NCBI GenBank assembly: GCA_949152475.1
Contig: OX424561.1
Coordinates: 21,446,481-21,510,480 of the forward strand
DNA: 64,000 nt
DNA from: Terebella lapidaria
Taxonomy: Eukaryota > Annelida > Polychaeta > Terebellida > Terebellidae
Reading direction: 5' to 3'
Part shown: positions 37,885 to 58,118 of the stretch, piece by piece
Numbering within the stretch: the first letter of the stretch is position 1
Layout: every line of letters starts with the position of its first letter
Made by a program: the position numbers and the translations under genes
The notes under the pieces: generated by a model
What the model was told of the DNA's origin: nothing
Seen by the model: the letters and a program-made list of their open reading frames with translations, nothing else
Database searches by the model: none

Positions 37885-39113
37885 TATCCTTATATGTTTG
37901 GGATCGAACTTCTGGGAAAGTAGAGATATTGCCCGCTATAATTTCACACCAGCCACTCAATTTCAGCGTTAATTATTGAAAATGTGGCAAAACAAATAGT
38001 GTTGCGCATGTACAGTTCCAAAATCATATAGATAGGCCTATCTATTGTTTTTTTGGTTCCGTGTTGTATAATGACTCATTATTATAAATCCGTTTGAAAC
38101 ATTTTGTTTCATCAAATTTTCCGGTGATGATAAGTACTTGCACGGTAGTTCAATGTATATATGACAAAATGCCCACATAACTTTACCCAAGACAGCGAAA
38201 TACCTCGTTGCAGAAAGCTCCACGTGTTCAGGTCCAGCTCAGAGAAGCACGGCCGCCGAGTGGCGCTACGCTCGACCTGCGTGGGCCCAACCATATAACC
38301 ATCGAACTACCCCATGTATTGATCAAATCAATGTCATTGCATGTAGAAAATAGGTGTATGTCATTGACAACACTCTGTTTACATGAACGTGTCACGTTCG
38401 TTGATAAAAATAGATCATGTTGTTGTCATACCATGTAAACCTACTATGCCAATACATGTTTCGATGATTGTAGAAAATGATCGCTAATTCTTTCAATATT
38501 CGTCGACAGGGTTTAGGTTTATGTGTATGTACAGGTGGTATGAAATGTGCAATTAATTAACGTTAGTTGCAAAAGTATTTGCAATTGAATAAATTAAGAA
38601 TGAAACTCGCGATACCAAATTATTGAGAGTGTTATGAAACCAATAGGCTATCGAAAATTCTTAGTCAAAATTTGTAATTACTATAGTAAAAATATGTTAT
38701 ACAATACCTTACATATCTATAGCTAATAGATACCATAATATAATATGAACTAATTAGTGGAAGTGTGATATATTGATAATGTTATATATAGATATAGGCC
38801 TACGCATAACAATTCAGGCAAATCAATAGTACTGTATATTCATAATAGTATGTAGACGTAAGATGTTTTAAGAATTTTATTGAAAGTATCACATAATAAA
38901 TAGCTTACAAGCACATTTTCCATCATAGCAGTGGTCCTTCAGTTTTCAGGCACATATTGTACACGCGGACTACACCAGGGATTGACAGTAGGCCTGATCA
39001 CATCGATGATCCTCGGCCCATTGCCACTACAGGTGACTATCACAGATAACAAAGACATTCCCTTCCGTGTTCATTGACAGGTGGTTTGTCTGATTCTTGT
39101 TTATTAATGGATA
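37885..39113. other. Intergenic between genes C and D; no further gene seen
   Basis: Contains the presumed gene C promoter and the gene D 3' region. Reverse AATAAA strings occur at about 39099 and 38876. A short GC-rich island at 38200-38290 shows no recognisable protein. The rest is AT-rich without repeats of the M, N or E families. Confidence 0.4.
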
Positions 39114-40635
39114 TCATCTCAAGGCGACTTTAGAAACAAGTCCAATTGCATGGTCCAATCCTTCCCCGGATATTGCACAAGTTCGTATCACGTGCCAGTC
39201 ACGTGATTTTAGCGTATCCAGGCGAAGTTTCTTTGTTATATCATCCGTGGACATTGCATCTAAATAAATAGATGTATGGAAATTACATGAGAACACATTT
39301 CTTATCAGGTAATACATATCTATTTCGTACATGTAGACCTACAGGTATATCACAGCAGAATGCGTGTTCGTATAGACCAGCAGCGTTTAGCTCTATGATT
39401 CTCCTTTATTCCTTGGAGAATTCACTTATCATGAACATGTAGATAATGTAAATAACTTGAAATCGTCCACTTATCTATGCTCTTCACATAATTGATCATA
39501 AGCAAAAGTGGTGAACACCCAAAGAAATGTACTTGCACATATGTATTGCAACAAAAATGTGGCATTTGTTTGAAACAATAAAAAAAATTCCTTTGTCATT
39601 GCCAAATTGCATCACATTGAAAACCTACTATGCCTGTAAAACCTCTAAATGATGATCATACCTTTTTCGTCAATTTTGTTAGCTAGAACCACGATAGGTG
39701 TCCCGTCCATGTCCGGGTTAGCCAGTAGGTTGTGAAGGGCATCTGCTGAGCTGTCCAGTCGCTCACTGTCACAACAGTCCACTACATACATCAGCACTGA
39801 AAATACATGGACCACACATCGAATATAATACATCTAGAGGCAAATTCATGCAAAATAATTCCTCCAGAACAGGAATTTCCCGCTTTTCGCGTTCGTTTCA
39901 AAGAATGATACTGTTCTAAGGTTGAAAAGAGTAGCTCCGAAACTTCACCTGGGTAAGAGGAGGAGCACTTTGAGGTAGAGCAAAAATATTGAGGTGCTAA
40001 TTCATTCGATTCAACCAACTGATCCGAAAGCAGAGTTCTGGTTCCGTATACATGACGACATTGGCTGATTAGTTAGGCCTATAGATGTGGGCCCCAATGA
40101 AACATATGGTCGCATAAATTTGCGTCAAACCAGTACTAGGCCTACGACTCGTTGACTTTTAAGTTCTGAGGACAGTTCGTGCACACATACCCTGTGTTGC
40201 TGTGGTATAGTGTCTCCACAGTGGTCTAATTTTCTCCGACCCTCTCACGTCCCAGATTGTCATGGCAACAGCCGGTGTTTTCACGGTCTCCACGTTGAAG
40301 CCTATGGTCGGAGTCGCTTGTACAGCCTCCCCCAGCACCAGGCGATATAGAATGGTTGTCTTACCTGACAAATATATATGCAGAATACATCATGTAGTAG
40401 CCTGCTAAATGTATGAGCTCATATATGTATTACGATATATTGAATGGGTGTTTGTGGGACATCTGTTATACTCTCACTTTTACCCGTTGACTTTTAGCTC
40501 ATCACGAAAGGAAATACTAGCGAGTATATGGCATAAGTATGACTGTCACAGCTAGTCGATACCTGCTCCCTCGACGCCCGCCAAGAGCACGCGGATATCC
40601 CGTGGCGGCGCCCCGCAGCTAGCGCCCGTACCCAT
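39114..40635 (-). CDS. Divergent ARF-like GTPase, gene D, lacking the switch II Gln
   Basis: Four exons: 40635-40563, 40364-40191, 39796-39662 and 39259-39114. The protein is 175 aa. MGTGASC fits an N-myristoylation signal (Gly2, Ser6) with an adjacent Cys that could be palmitoylated; the amphipathic helix of classical ARFs is missing. The P-loop is GVEGAGKTT and switch I PTIGFNVE is intact. Switch II reads WDVRGSEK where its neighbours have WDxGGQ: Gly becomes Arg65 and the catalytic Gln becomes Ser67. NKxD is kept as NKID (122-125) and TCAISGEG is present. Exon 2 is one codon shorter than in the other four genes. All frames and splice sites are intact, so the gene looks expressed rather than dead. 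If translated it should bind GTP but hydrolyse it poorly or by another route. The C-terminus is short. Confidence 0.9.
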
Positions 40636-42248
40636 CCCTCTGGGTCGTCACTGCACGCTTACGTGTACCTACAAAATGATGAAGTTGTGCGAACATTGTT
40701 CCTTTTTGACTTATGAAGGAATATGAAAATTTCAAGTAGGCATACATGTGCCTGATATCTATGTCTACCTCACATAATATAAGTCACTCGCCAGACAGGC
40801 AAACTCAGTATGTAAAGTACGGTCTTTGTAGGCCTAGTATCAAATTTGATGGACAGGTGTTAGCTAGTGGCCGTTTGTGTGCTCTACGAATTTGGTTCCA
40901 CAATTCACATGTTGGTCCTAGATTAGTGTTTTTCACAGGCAAAATTAGATCAGTATTAATATCAGTAGGCATACCACACATTGCGATAATAATAGTGGTT
41001 ACGTTTAAACGTTATACATGTGGCTGGCTATAAGTTTCTGTGCCATGTCCATGTGACTGTCGGTATTGATTTACGCCAACACCTATGCTTACCGTTTGCC
41101 TCCAGATGTAGGCCTATGTGGCATTATGTAGCCTGATAATTGATATGTGAATTTACATGCAAGATTTCTGGTCACAACATGCTCTAAATGTTGTTTCTTC
41201 ACCGTTGCAATGACATGTAAGCCTATAATCATTCTCCTGTACGTAGATTGGTCCAAGAATAGCACTGGCTGTGCCTGCTATTTATAAGCTGGTGTTGAGC
41301 AAGTGGCATCCATAACAATGGTGTGTATATCCTGCTGACATGTGAATACACCTGGTTTGGACGCGATCCACCATGTTGTTGGCAGGGTAAACAACATACA
41401 TGTATCATACAGGTCCCCATGCATTGATTAGTTGTGGAGCCCTGCGTATACATGTATGGTCCATGATGATTTTGTTATCAGGCTAACACAAGGCACAATC
41501 TAGGAGTTGCACCTGGGTTGTCCTTTAATATCGATATATATCTAAATATATACATGGATTATTATCATTATTTTTATGTATGTACCTTGAACGATGGTCC
41601 GTTATTTTTATTATAATATTATACCAGACACATTGACTTTTTAAAAAGTTTTATTGCTTTCTTCATCACTGTGACAATTGTAATAATAGGCCTACAACGT
41701 CAAAAAATACATGCACGTGGAATTATGTAAATATGCAGGTGGGTAATTAAATACCGGTGGGTTTTGGGGTTACAAATTTCAGCATCACAGATATGGTCCC
41801 CTTATCACAAATATCAATTATATCTATTCATGGACAAACGTTACAGTACGAAATATATATTCATGTAAAGCTGGAAAAGGTAATACATTCAGATATACAT
41901 TCATTTAGGCTATACATAGGCCTATATATATGTACATATCTTAATTCAATCATGCTCATATGCGTTCAGAGGGTCTTATATTGACTCAAATAAACTATGT
42001 ACTTGAAACCCATCATGCAGTTATATGGACCAGCCATGTAACAAAGTTCTGCAATTACTCGAGCCTGTTTACACATATACGTTGTAGGTGATCACAACCG
42101 CCGTGACATTCTCACCAAATTGCACTAAAAGACTGATTGGATTAGATTGCATAAAAATTTAATGTCACAAACACAAATACCTCATTCTGACCTTAGATCA
42201 TGCACAATTACACACAATTCACACGATATATTCCATACACCTTGTTCA
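40636..42248. other. Intergenic between genes D and E; no gene seen
   Basis: AT-rich sequence with no recognisable exon or M/N/E element. The gene D promoter should lie near 40640-40900. Several reading frames of 60-95 codons are present but have no similarity I recognise. Confidence 0.4.
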
Positions 42249-43331
42249 CTATCGTCCTTGTTTCTTGAACTGTTTGACTAGCGTGGACAGAGCTTCCATT
42301 CCCTCGTAGATACCGTCGCCATTGACAGCGCACGTGCCCTGCACATGCCACTTGTGACTACCCGCCAACTTGCGCAGTTCCAGCTTCTCGATAATGTCAT
42401 AAGGACGCAATGCATCTGGAAGTAAAGTGAGCACATTAATTAATTATGATTCTAGGAATCATTGGTAAGATGTATTCTTAGACGGACTTTACCATAACTA
42501 CATAGCCTACATTGATTTGTGTTAACTTCACTTAAGGGGGCCTATAGATATTTCTCAATTATGATCTAACCTAAGCAGATACCGTTTTAATAACATTTAC
42601 TACGCAAAGCAGTAACTTTACTTTAGTATGTTAGCCATGCTGTTAGCCAAATAAAGCAAAAATGCAACTCACTGGGCATGTCCTGTTTGTTGGCAAGAAT
42701 CACGAACGGGACTCCTCTCATTTGGTCACTCTCCAAGATCCCAAATAACTCGTCCCGGGCCTCGCTCAGTCGCTCTGTGTCCTGGCTGTCCACCACAAAA
42801 ATCAACCCTGGAAAGAGATATTGTGTGTAACTATACGGGAAAAAGTTATATTTTAAGCCAATATGTAGTTCTACCTTATTTGACACTTTTTTTAGTCCGG
42901 ATTATGGCCTATATGTGGACCTACCTTCGGTGTTCTGGTAGTAGTGCTCCCAGAGGCGCCTAATTTTCTCCTGACCGCCCACGTCCCACACAGTAAAGCT
43001 GACACCTTTCACTGGCGTCACCGTCTCGACGTTAAACCCGATAGTCGGAATGGTGCAAACATTCTCGTTCAGTTTCACCTTGTACAGGATTGTCGTTTTA
43101 CCTGGGATGGAGATAAACCAAATAGCTAGGTTTCATTATATAAAGGCCTAAAAATGTATACGTCATATAAGTTAATTAGCAACTGCGCTTTGTTGTTGTA
43201 AGATTTCTGTTTGCATAAAAGTCTGAAAGTTACTCACCAGCTGCGTCCAGTCCAAGCATCAGAATTCTTGCTTGTTCCCCATCCATGAAGTTTTGGAATA
43301 GACTGGTCAATTTGCTCAAAAACAAACCCAT
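42249..43331 (-). CDS. ARF-family small GTPase, gene E (most ARF1-like)
   Basis: Four exons: 43331-43238, 43101-42925, 42807-42673 and 42415-42249. The protein is 190 aa. [18 protein letters not shown] forms the myristoylated amphipathic N-helix. GLDAAGKTT is at residues 27-35, then [14 protein letters not shown] (70-75, Gln75), NKQD (130-133) and [13 protein letters not shown]. All ARF hallmark residues are present, so this is an active GTPase that would recruit effectors to membranes. It is the tightest gene in the array, with introns of 117-257 bp. Its start codon lies 736 bp from that of RAB4 on the other strand, so the two may share a promoter region. ARF identity is firm; which ARF subclass is not. 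Confidence 0.96.
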
Positions 43332-44067
43332 CGCGTTACAGAGTTAACAAAATTATTCGTAAAAAAACCAAATTTCACTGCTGAATTGGATATATAGGCC
43401 TATTGTTGCGTGGTCCTATCTGTAGTTTTCTCAAGACAGCATGCAGGTCGATCCCTTTCTTGTGGTCGTGTAGGCCCTAAACTCTTTTTTGCTAGAGATT
43501 TCTGTGTTGTTCTGCATTGCGACCAATATTCCACGGTTTTTTATAATGCTTAACCTGATGATGAAATTTTGGCCGCCGTGTTTATTTCCACCGTGCATAG
43601 CTCCACGTGGCCACGTCCATGTCGGCGGCTTTCACAGTGGAGCAAATTTATCGATTTCACTCGGACACGAAATCGACACGGTCCTCTGCGGTGCATCGCT
43701 GGAGAATCCAGCATGGAATTTCTTGCAGTCATGACGTCATACGAAGTGATTCCCATGACGTAACGAACATCAACAAAACTCCCACTTCCTGTTTGGACTT
43801 CCACGCATTGAAACAGCAATTTCAGCTTTTCACACAAGAAACAATATATACAATATGTTGTATCAGCAATTCATGATATTAATTTAGATGTTCTGATAGA
43901 ATTTATGAAACATCAAGCAAATTACGCTGCCAAACTTATTTTGACAGTTCATGGCGATCACGTGACCAAATGTAGAAGAGGCCATATTTGTTATTCGACA
44001 AGGAGGAAGGTTGCACTTTCGGTTCAATTTGTTTCCTGCGTAATCAACAACAAAATACAATCTAACC
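43332..44067. promoter_or_regulatory. Divergent intergenic region between gene E and RAB4, CRE and E-box motifs
   Basis: Only 736 bp separate the two start codons. The region is richer in CG than its surroundings and holds a perfect CRE, TGACGTCA (43732-43739), a CRE half site TGACGTAA (43756-43763) and an E-box CACGTG (43604-43609). TCACGTGACC (43958-43967), about 100 bp above the RAB4 ATG, matches the TFEB/MITF-type extended E-box. No TATA box was seen near either start. Function is inferred from motif match only. Confidence 0.4.
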
Positions 44068-53140
<9,073 letters not shown>

Positions 53141-54614
53141 TGCCTTCGTTCATTTGATTTTATCAGACATTGTATCACCGTGTGATTGCATTTCTATGGC
53201 TGGATCTCACCGAGGAGTTACCATAGTAACACTGCTGAATAATCAGCGCCTGATCCTGTTTTCGTGGCGACCAGAAGCCGCCATTTAGCCATTTGAAATT
53301 CAATGCTTGTTAAGTTGTATATCCCAGACTTCTTACAGAAGAAATGCCATCTGAACATACTCACTCGTTATGAATACCATGTCAACAGTATCAACATTTT
53401 GTTTTGCATGTATATGGAGCTTGATTTGTAGCTTGTATGACTTCACGAGACTCTGCGGGCCAAATGAGTATGCTGTGCGATGCATTTAGACACTAATACA
53501 TGTAAGCTAAGATGATGAAAATTGCCCAAATATTGATCGATACATATGCTAGCTACAATGATTCAAATACCTGACAGATCTACCTGTATGGAAAGAAAGT
53601 TTCCATTAATATCGTACATCTGAAAGGTAACAAAATTACTGAGACAGTTGTGATAGAAGTGTAGGATGGTGCTGAGGAAGTAACATCGGCTTGTGTGTAG
53701 GTGTGTGTGTATGTCTGTGTGGCTACAAATGTTGACTAGTCGGAGTAAGAATGTACGAGGAAATGGTCCCAATATAAAATATATCAACGTTTTCTCGGAA
53801 TGTTCAAAAGTTTTATAATTTTCCATGTGATATTATGATATACCCTCCAAAAATCATTGCTTATGTATTCTTGTGATGTGATATGGGATAGATACTTGTA
53901 AGTTAATATTCCAATTTAACATATAACTATTGATACTAACAAGTGATAATTTTTGTTCAAATACAATTTATATGTAGCAAGTACAAATTGTACATAATTG
54001 TTAATGTACATTCTGGATACATTTCTAGGTCTGAGCAATGTGTGCATTCTTTCCAGCCACATTTCTATGAACACTGTATCCAGATGGAGACTGATTGCCG
54101 ACACATTTATAAAATCACTGCATTCATGTTTGCATGGAGTATTTAATTGTTTGTAAATGGAGGTGTGAAGAAGTTCAAATGACATAATTGTGTATAGCAG
54201 GCTTCATTCAGTCACCAATTGTGTCCCATGTTTTACGTAATTCATAGAACATCATGTTGTTGGAGGCTACAAAGTCTCTGACGGGTGGGTATGTGTGTTA
54301 TTGTGCAATACTTGGTATGCTGTTCACTTTTATGAGAAGTATTTCTTCTGAATGTTTTCTTGTGTACATGTGCACATTATGTGGATATTAACAAACACTA
54401 GTGATTGACTGATCTTTGAAACTTGGTGAGTTTAATTATAACGTACTATATATAACTTTATACCAGTTGTGCAGTTATTGTAAAGAGCAAAAATTATCAT
54501 CTACGTGCATAGGCTTTGGATGAAGGGAGCAATTTCAAAAGCATTGAAACAGCTTAAACATTTATAGTTGTATTTTTGTAAGTTTGTGCTTGTTCAAAAT
54601 ATCCTTGTTATAAT
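53141..54614. other. RAB4 3' UTR and downstream; no second gene seen
   Basis: The sequence after the RAB4 stop probably contains the 3' UTR, but its end cannot be placed. No coding region was found before the M2 element. Confidence 0.4.
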
Positions 54615-56006
54615 TAAGGCATTTCGGAAGAAATGCCTTTATGGTTTTAGCAGAATTTTTTTTTTCCTTTTTTTTTTTTTTTTTTTTTCTTCCGCCGTGT
54701 TGGTTTCCGACTGATAGCTTTAGTTTGCCTCGATGTATCTTCACCAAATTTTCAGCATTGGTCAGACATATTATGTGGAAGAACCCTATTGTTTTTCAGC
54801 CGGATCCGAGGTCCGTGAGGATGAAATCAATGTTGTTTTTTGGACTTTGTTTCCGCACGATAACTTAAAAAGTATGTAGGCAATGGCTGCATAACTTTGC
54901 ATGGAGGTTTATATATCAACAGGGAAGAACCCTAGCATCAATCCGTCAAACGACCTTTGACCTAGAGGTCGGAAGAGTTTTCGCCCAGTCATCCTTGAGG
55001 TTTCCTGCATATCTTGGAAACGGTGCGTCGTAGAGCGAAACGGACGTTATTTTCGGACTCGTAGCCCTAGACAAACATGTCTAAGGGGTATTAAGGATGA
55101 CTTTCGACCTTGACCTTGAATTTTTCTGCTGAGTCGGCATTTTTCGTTTTCGCCTATATCTCGGAAACGATGCGTCATAGAGCGAAAAGGCTGTTATTTT
55201 CGAACTTGTGGCACTAGACAAATATGTCTAAGGGGTATTATGGATGAACTTTGACCTTGATGTAAAATTTTTTCGCCGAGTCGGCATTTTTCGTTTTCAT
55301 CGATATCTCGGAAACGGTGTGTCGTGGAGCGAAACGGACATTATTTTCAGACTTGTCGCCCTAGACAAAAGGTCTAAAGGGTATTAAGGATGACCTTTGA
55401 CCTTGACCTTGAATTTTTCTGCCGAGTCGGCATTTTTCGTTTTCGTCGATATCTGGGAAACGGTGCATCGTAGAGCGAAACGGACGTTATTTTCGGACTC
55501 GTCGCCCTGGACAAACATGTCTAAGGGGTATTAACGATGACCTTCGACCTTGACCTTGAATTTTTCTGCCGAGTCGGCATTTTTCCGTTTTCGTCCATAT
55601 CTCGGAAACGATGCATCGTAGAGCGAAACGGACCTTATTTTTGCACTCGTGGCACTAGACAAACATGTCTAAAGGGTATTATGGATGAACTTTGACCTTG
55701 ACCTCAAATTTTTTCGCCGAGTCGGCATTTTTCGTTTTCGTCGATATTTCGGAAACAGTGCGTCGTAGAGCGAAACGGATGTTATTTTCGGACTCGTGGC
55801 ACTAGAAAACCATATCTAAGGGGGTATTATGGATGAACTTTGACATAAATTTTTTTCGCCAAGTCGGCATTTTTCGTTTTCGTCAATATCTTGGAAACAG
55901 TGTGTCGTAGAGCATTGTAGAGTCCATGATAAACATTTTATAAATATTACAAATTAGTCTTAACACCGAAATGCCTCCAAGGCATCTTTAGGCCTTGACG
56001 TCTAGT
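54615..56006 (+). mobile_element. M-family Helentron/Pearl-like element M2, short core
   Basis: The left end TTAAGGCATTTCGG forms a hairpin with AGAAATGCC; the right end is CCGAAATGCC, then AAGGC/GCCTT hairpin text and gacgtCTAG before TT. The 5' unique segment aligns with that of M1 ('ttggtttccga', 'tccgtgaggatgaaatcaa', 'aaaagtat'). The core has about six 142-148-bp monomers with 'gagtcggcatttttcg' and 'tcggaaacg', related to M1's but diverged. Several monomers contain TGACCTTTGACCTTGACCT. Confidence 0.75.
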
Positions 56007-56667
56007 TTATTTAAGAAGTCATATTTGATTAATAGGCATGTTTGTTTGGGTGTATTGGAAAGACTTATATGATTACACTGCATGTATTTTTGGCTTTTAT
56101 GTGGTGTTATATGCTGATTGTAATAATATTGCATGCATTTATTGGATCAGTATGAGAAAAACATGTATTCATATAAGACCACTTACAATGAGTGAAAATC
56201 ACCCATTAACAGCTTTTTGGGTGAGAACATTAAATGTCTTAACCACCTTTCTGGTGGCTCCAATACCAATAGAGTATAGAAAATTTCCCCTAAATATTCC
56301 CATAGCTAAATATTTCCATGTGTGATATGAATGTTACAATACACATGGTCAATGGCATATTTTTATCCAACCATGTTCATGTAAACCCCACTGGACATGA
56401 CTGCATGATTAGTGCACGATTTCAGTACTCGTGATATACATGTAACCTTCACGTGTGCACCAATATTTGTGAGCATAAACTTCAGAAACATTTCATTTCT
56501 TGCAAGTTAAATTAGATATCAAAAGTACCGAAGTTTCTTTCTATGTTCTGAATAGCAATGAAGAAGATCGCATAACATTTATGCGACTTTGTAGACACCA
56601 AATCGAAAACTACTATGAAAAACTAGTCCTCGGAATTGGATGTGATTGGCAGAAGACTAATACTATG

Positions 56668-57088
56668 TTCACGCTAATAGCGCTATGATAGCGCTATCCT
56701 CCTATAGCGCTTTTATAACACTATGAAACCACTTGGAGCGTTCACACCTAATAGCGCGTTGTCCACGAAAGTGAGTTCACATATAATGAGGTATCGTACG
56801 TCACAGGTGATACACGATTAAAGCCCATATGTTAAATTAACCATCCATACTCACAATAAGCACAGTGTGAATTTTAGCAAGATGGAGCAAATATTATGTA
56901 GGATACGAAATGGATAATATATTGGGTATATGGCCGCTAGATCCTGGTTGATATGGGTACGGTACTTGCAGGTCTACTAGTAAGATCAAACTTCTACACA
57001 CAGTGAATAATGCAGGCATTTACGATTTGATGTTTATGCCCACGTGGAAGCATAGCGCTATGATAGCGCTATTGTGGCCTGGTGTGAA
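56668..57088. mobile_element. MITE with AGCGCT-rich inverted ends
   Basis: The left end TTCACGCTAATAGCGC and the reverse of the right end (TTCACACC, then AATAGCGCTATCATAGCGC) are imperfect inverted repeats. Each end holds two copies of the self-complementary ATAGCGCTAT. It is 421 bp, without coding sequence. A target duplication is not clear. Just upstream (56500-56660) is a short open frame of no known family. Confidence 0.55.
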
Positions 57089-57469
57089 TGCAGAATAAGT
57101 CCGTATTGAGTGCTTGTCAGCGAATTAGTGATTAGGCATATTTGTTCACCCATAATTTTATTACTGTATGGTGAAATTGTCTCTGTAATTAGAACAACAT
57201 TCCATGTTGTTTGCTAGTAATATTGTACATTTTGTGTCAATAAATCAATACTTGTTACATGTGTACATTTCTGCACTTGCCCAAATAGTTTTGAATCATT
57301 TGAGAAATGCTTAACTGTATAGTAGCGGTGTTATAAAATGTATTTTTCACCAGTGTGCAATTAACCCCCAGTGCATTGACATTATACAGCCCAGTTCCGC
57401 TCCAGCACACTTAGTGTTTGCCTTGGTGACACTCCGAAAACCTGGTGTGAGATATTGGGAATGAACTTT

Positions 57470-57640
57470 ATCTAAACTGTTTTGCTGAGTTGGCATTGTT
57501 TGAAACATGTTTTAAGGGGTTTCAGGAATATATTTTGCCCTAGAACTAAGTTTTTGTTGTTGAGTTGGCCTGTTGTTTATTATTCTGCACCGAAATGTCT
57601 CCAAGGCATCTTTGGGCTTTGTATGACGTGAAGTCAACTC
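57470..57640 (+). repeat. Decayed M-family 3' end
   Basis: 'gctgagttggcat', 'aaacatgttttaaggggt' and 'caccgaaatgtctccaaggc' then 'atctttgggcttt' match the M2 core and right end in order, with many changes. The remainder of 57089-57950 shows no gene. Confidence 0.5.
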
Positions 57641-57953
57641 TACCTTGAGAAATTGAGTAATTTCTGTCGTTCATTTATCTAGGCTACACCTCTAGTGTGG
57701 TTGCCGAATACTTGAGGTCCGGTCATGTCGCCCCATATATTATATAGGCGGATCCAGCCCCCTTTCCATTGCAAAAACATCAATGGATAAAGTGGCATAT
57801 ATACCTAGGAGGCCAGGAAGGTGCCACATAACATTGAAAAAGGCTCTGGGTTCAGGGGTCCTTGATTGGGCCCCTGGCCACAAAGGGTTTGCATCCTGGA
57901 TGTGCCCCTGATGTATTCAGAAAAAAAAGCAATGATATGCATGCACAGAATGC

Positions 57954-58118
57954 ATGTCCCTGGATCAAAGCAGCCCCCCTCCTGGGCCCCCGATTGGAAT
58001 TGTCCCCGGGGTCCTTCCGGACCCTCAAGCCAGACAAAGGTGATGAGGAGTACATGACCGTGCCTACCCTCGTCCTCTCGCCTTGACAGCTCTGAGACAA
58101 CTCAAAGAAAGCAAGACG
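57954..58118. repeat. Inverted copy of the gypsy fossil's 3' interior
   Basis: This 165-bp stretch is the reverse complement of about 61296-61457 ('cccccgattggaatt', 'tagccagacaaag', 'gtcctctcgccttga', 'gagacaactcaaagaa'). It is probably a remnant of a second, oppositely oriented copy of the same element. Confidence 0.6.

Noticed and set aside
43550-43876. Frames of 64-95 codons in the gap between gene E and RAB4
   Set aside because: They overlap each other on both strands, match nothing recognisable and lie in the likely promoter.
54641-54868. Hydrophobic Phe-rich frame as a membrane protein
   Set aside because: The Phe run is a poly-T tract of the M2 left end; the equivalent frame at 4694-5281 in M1 has the same origin.
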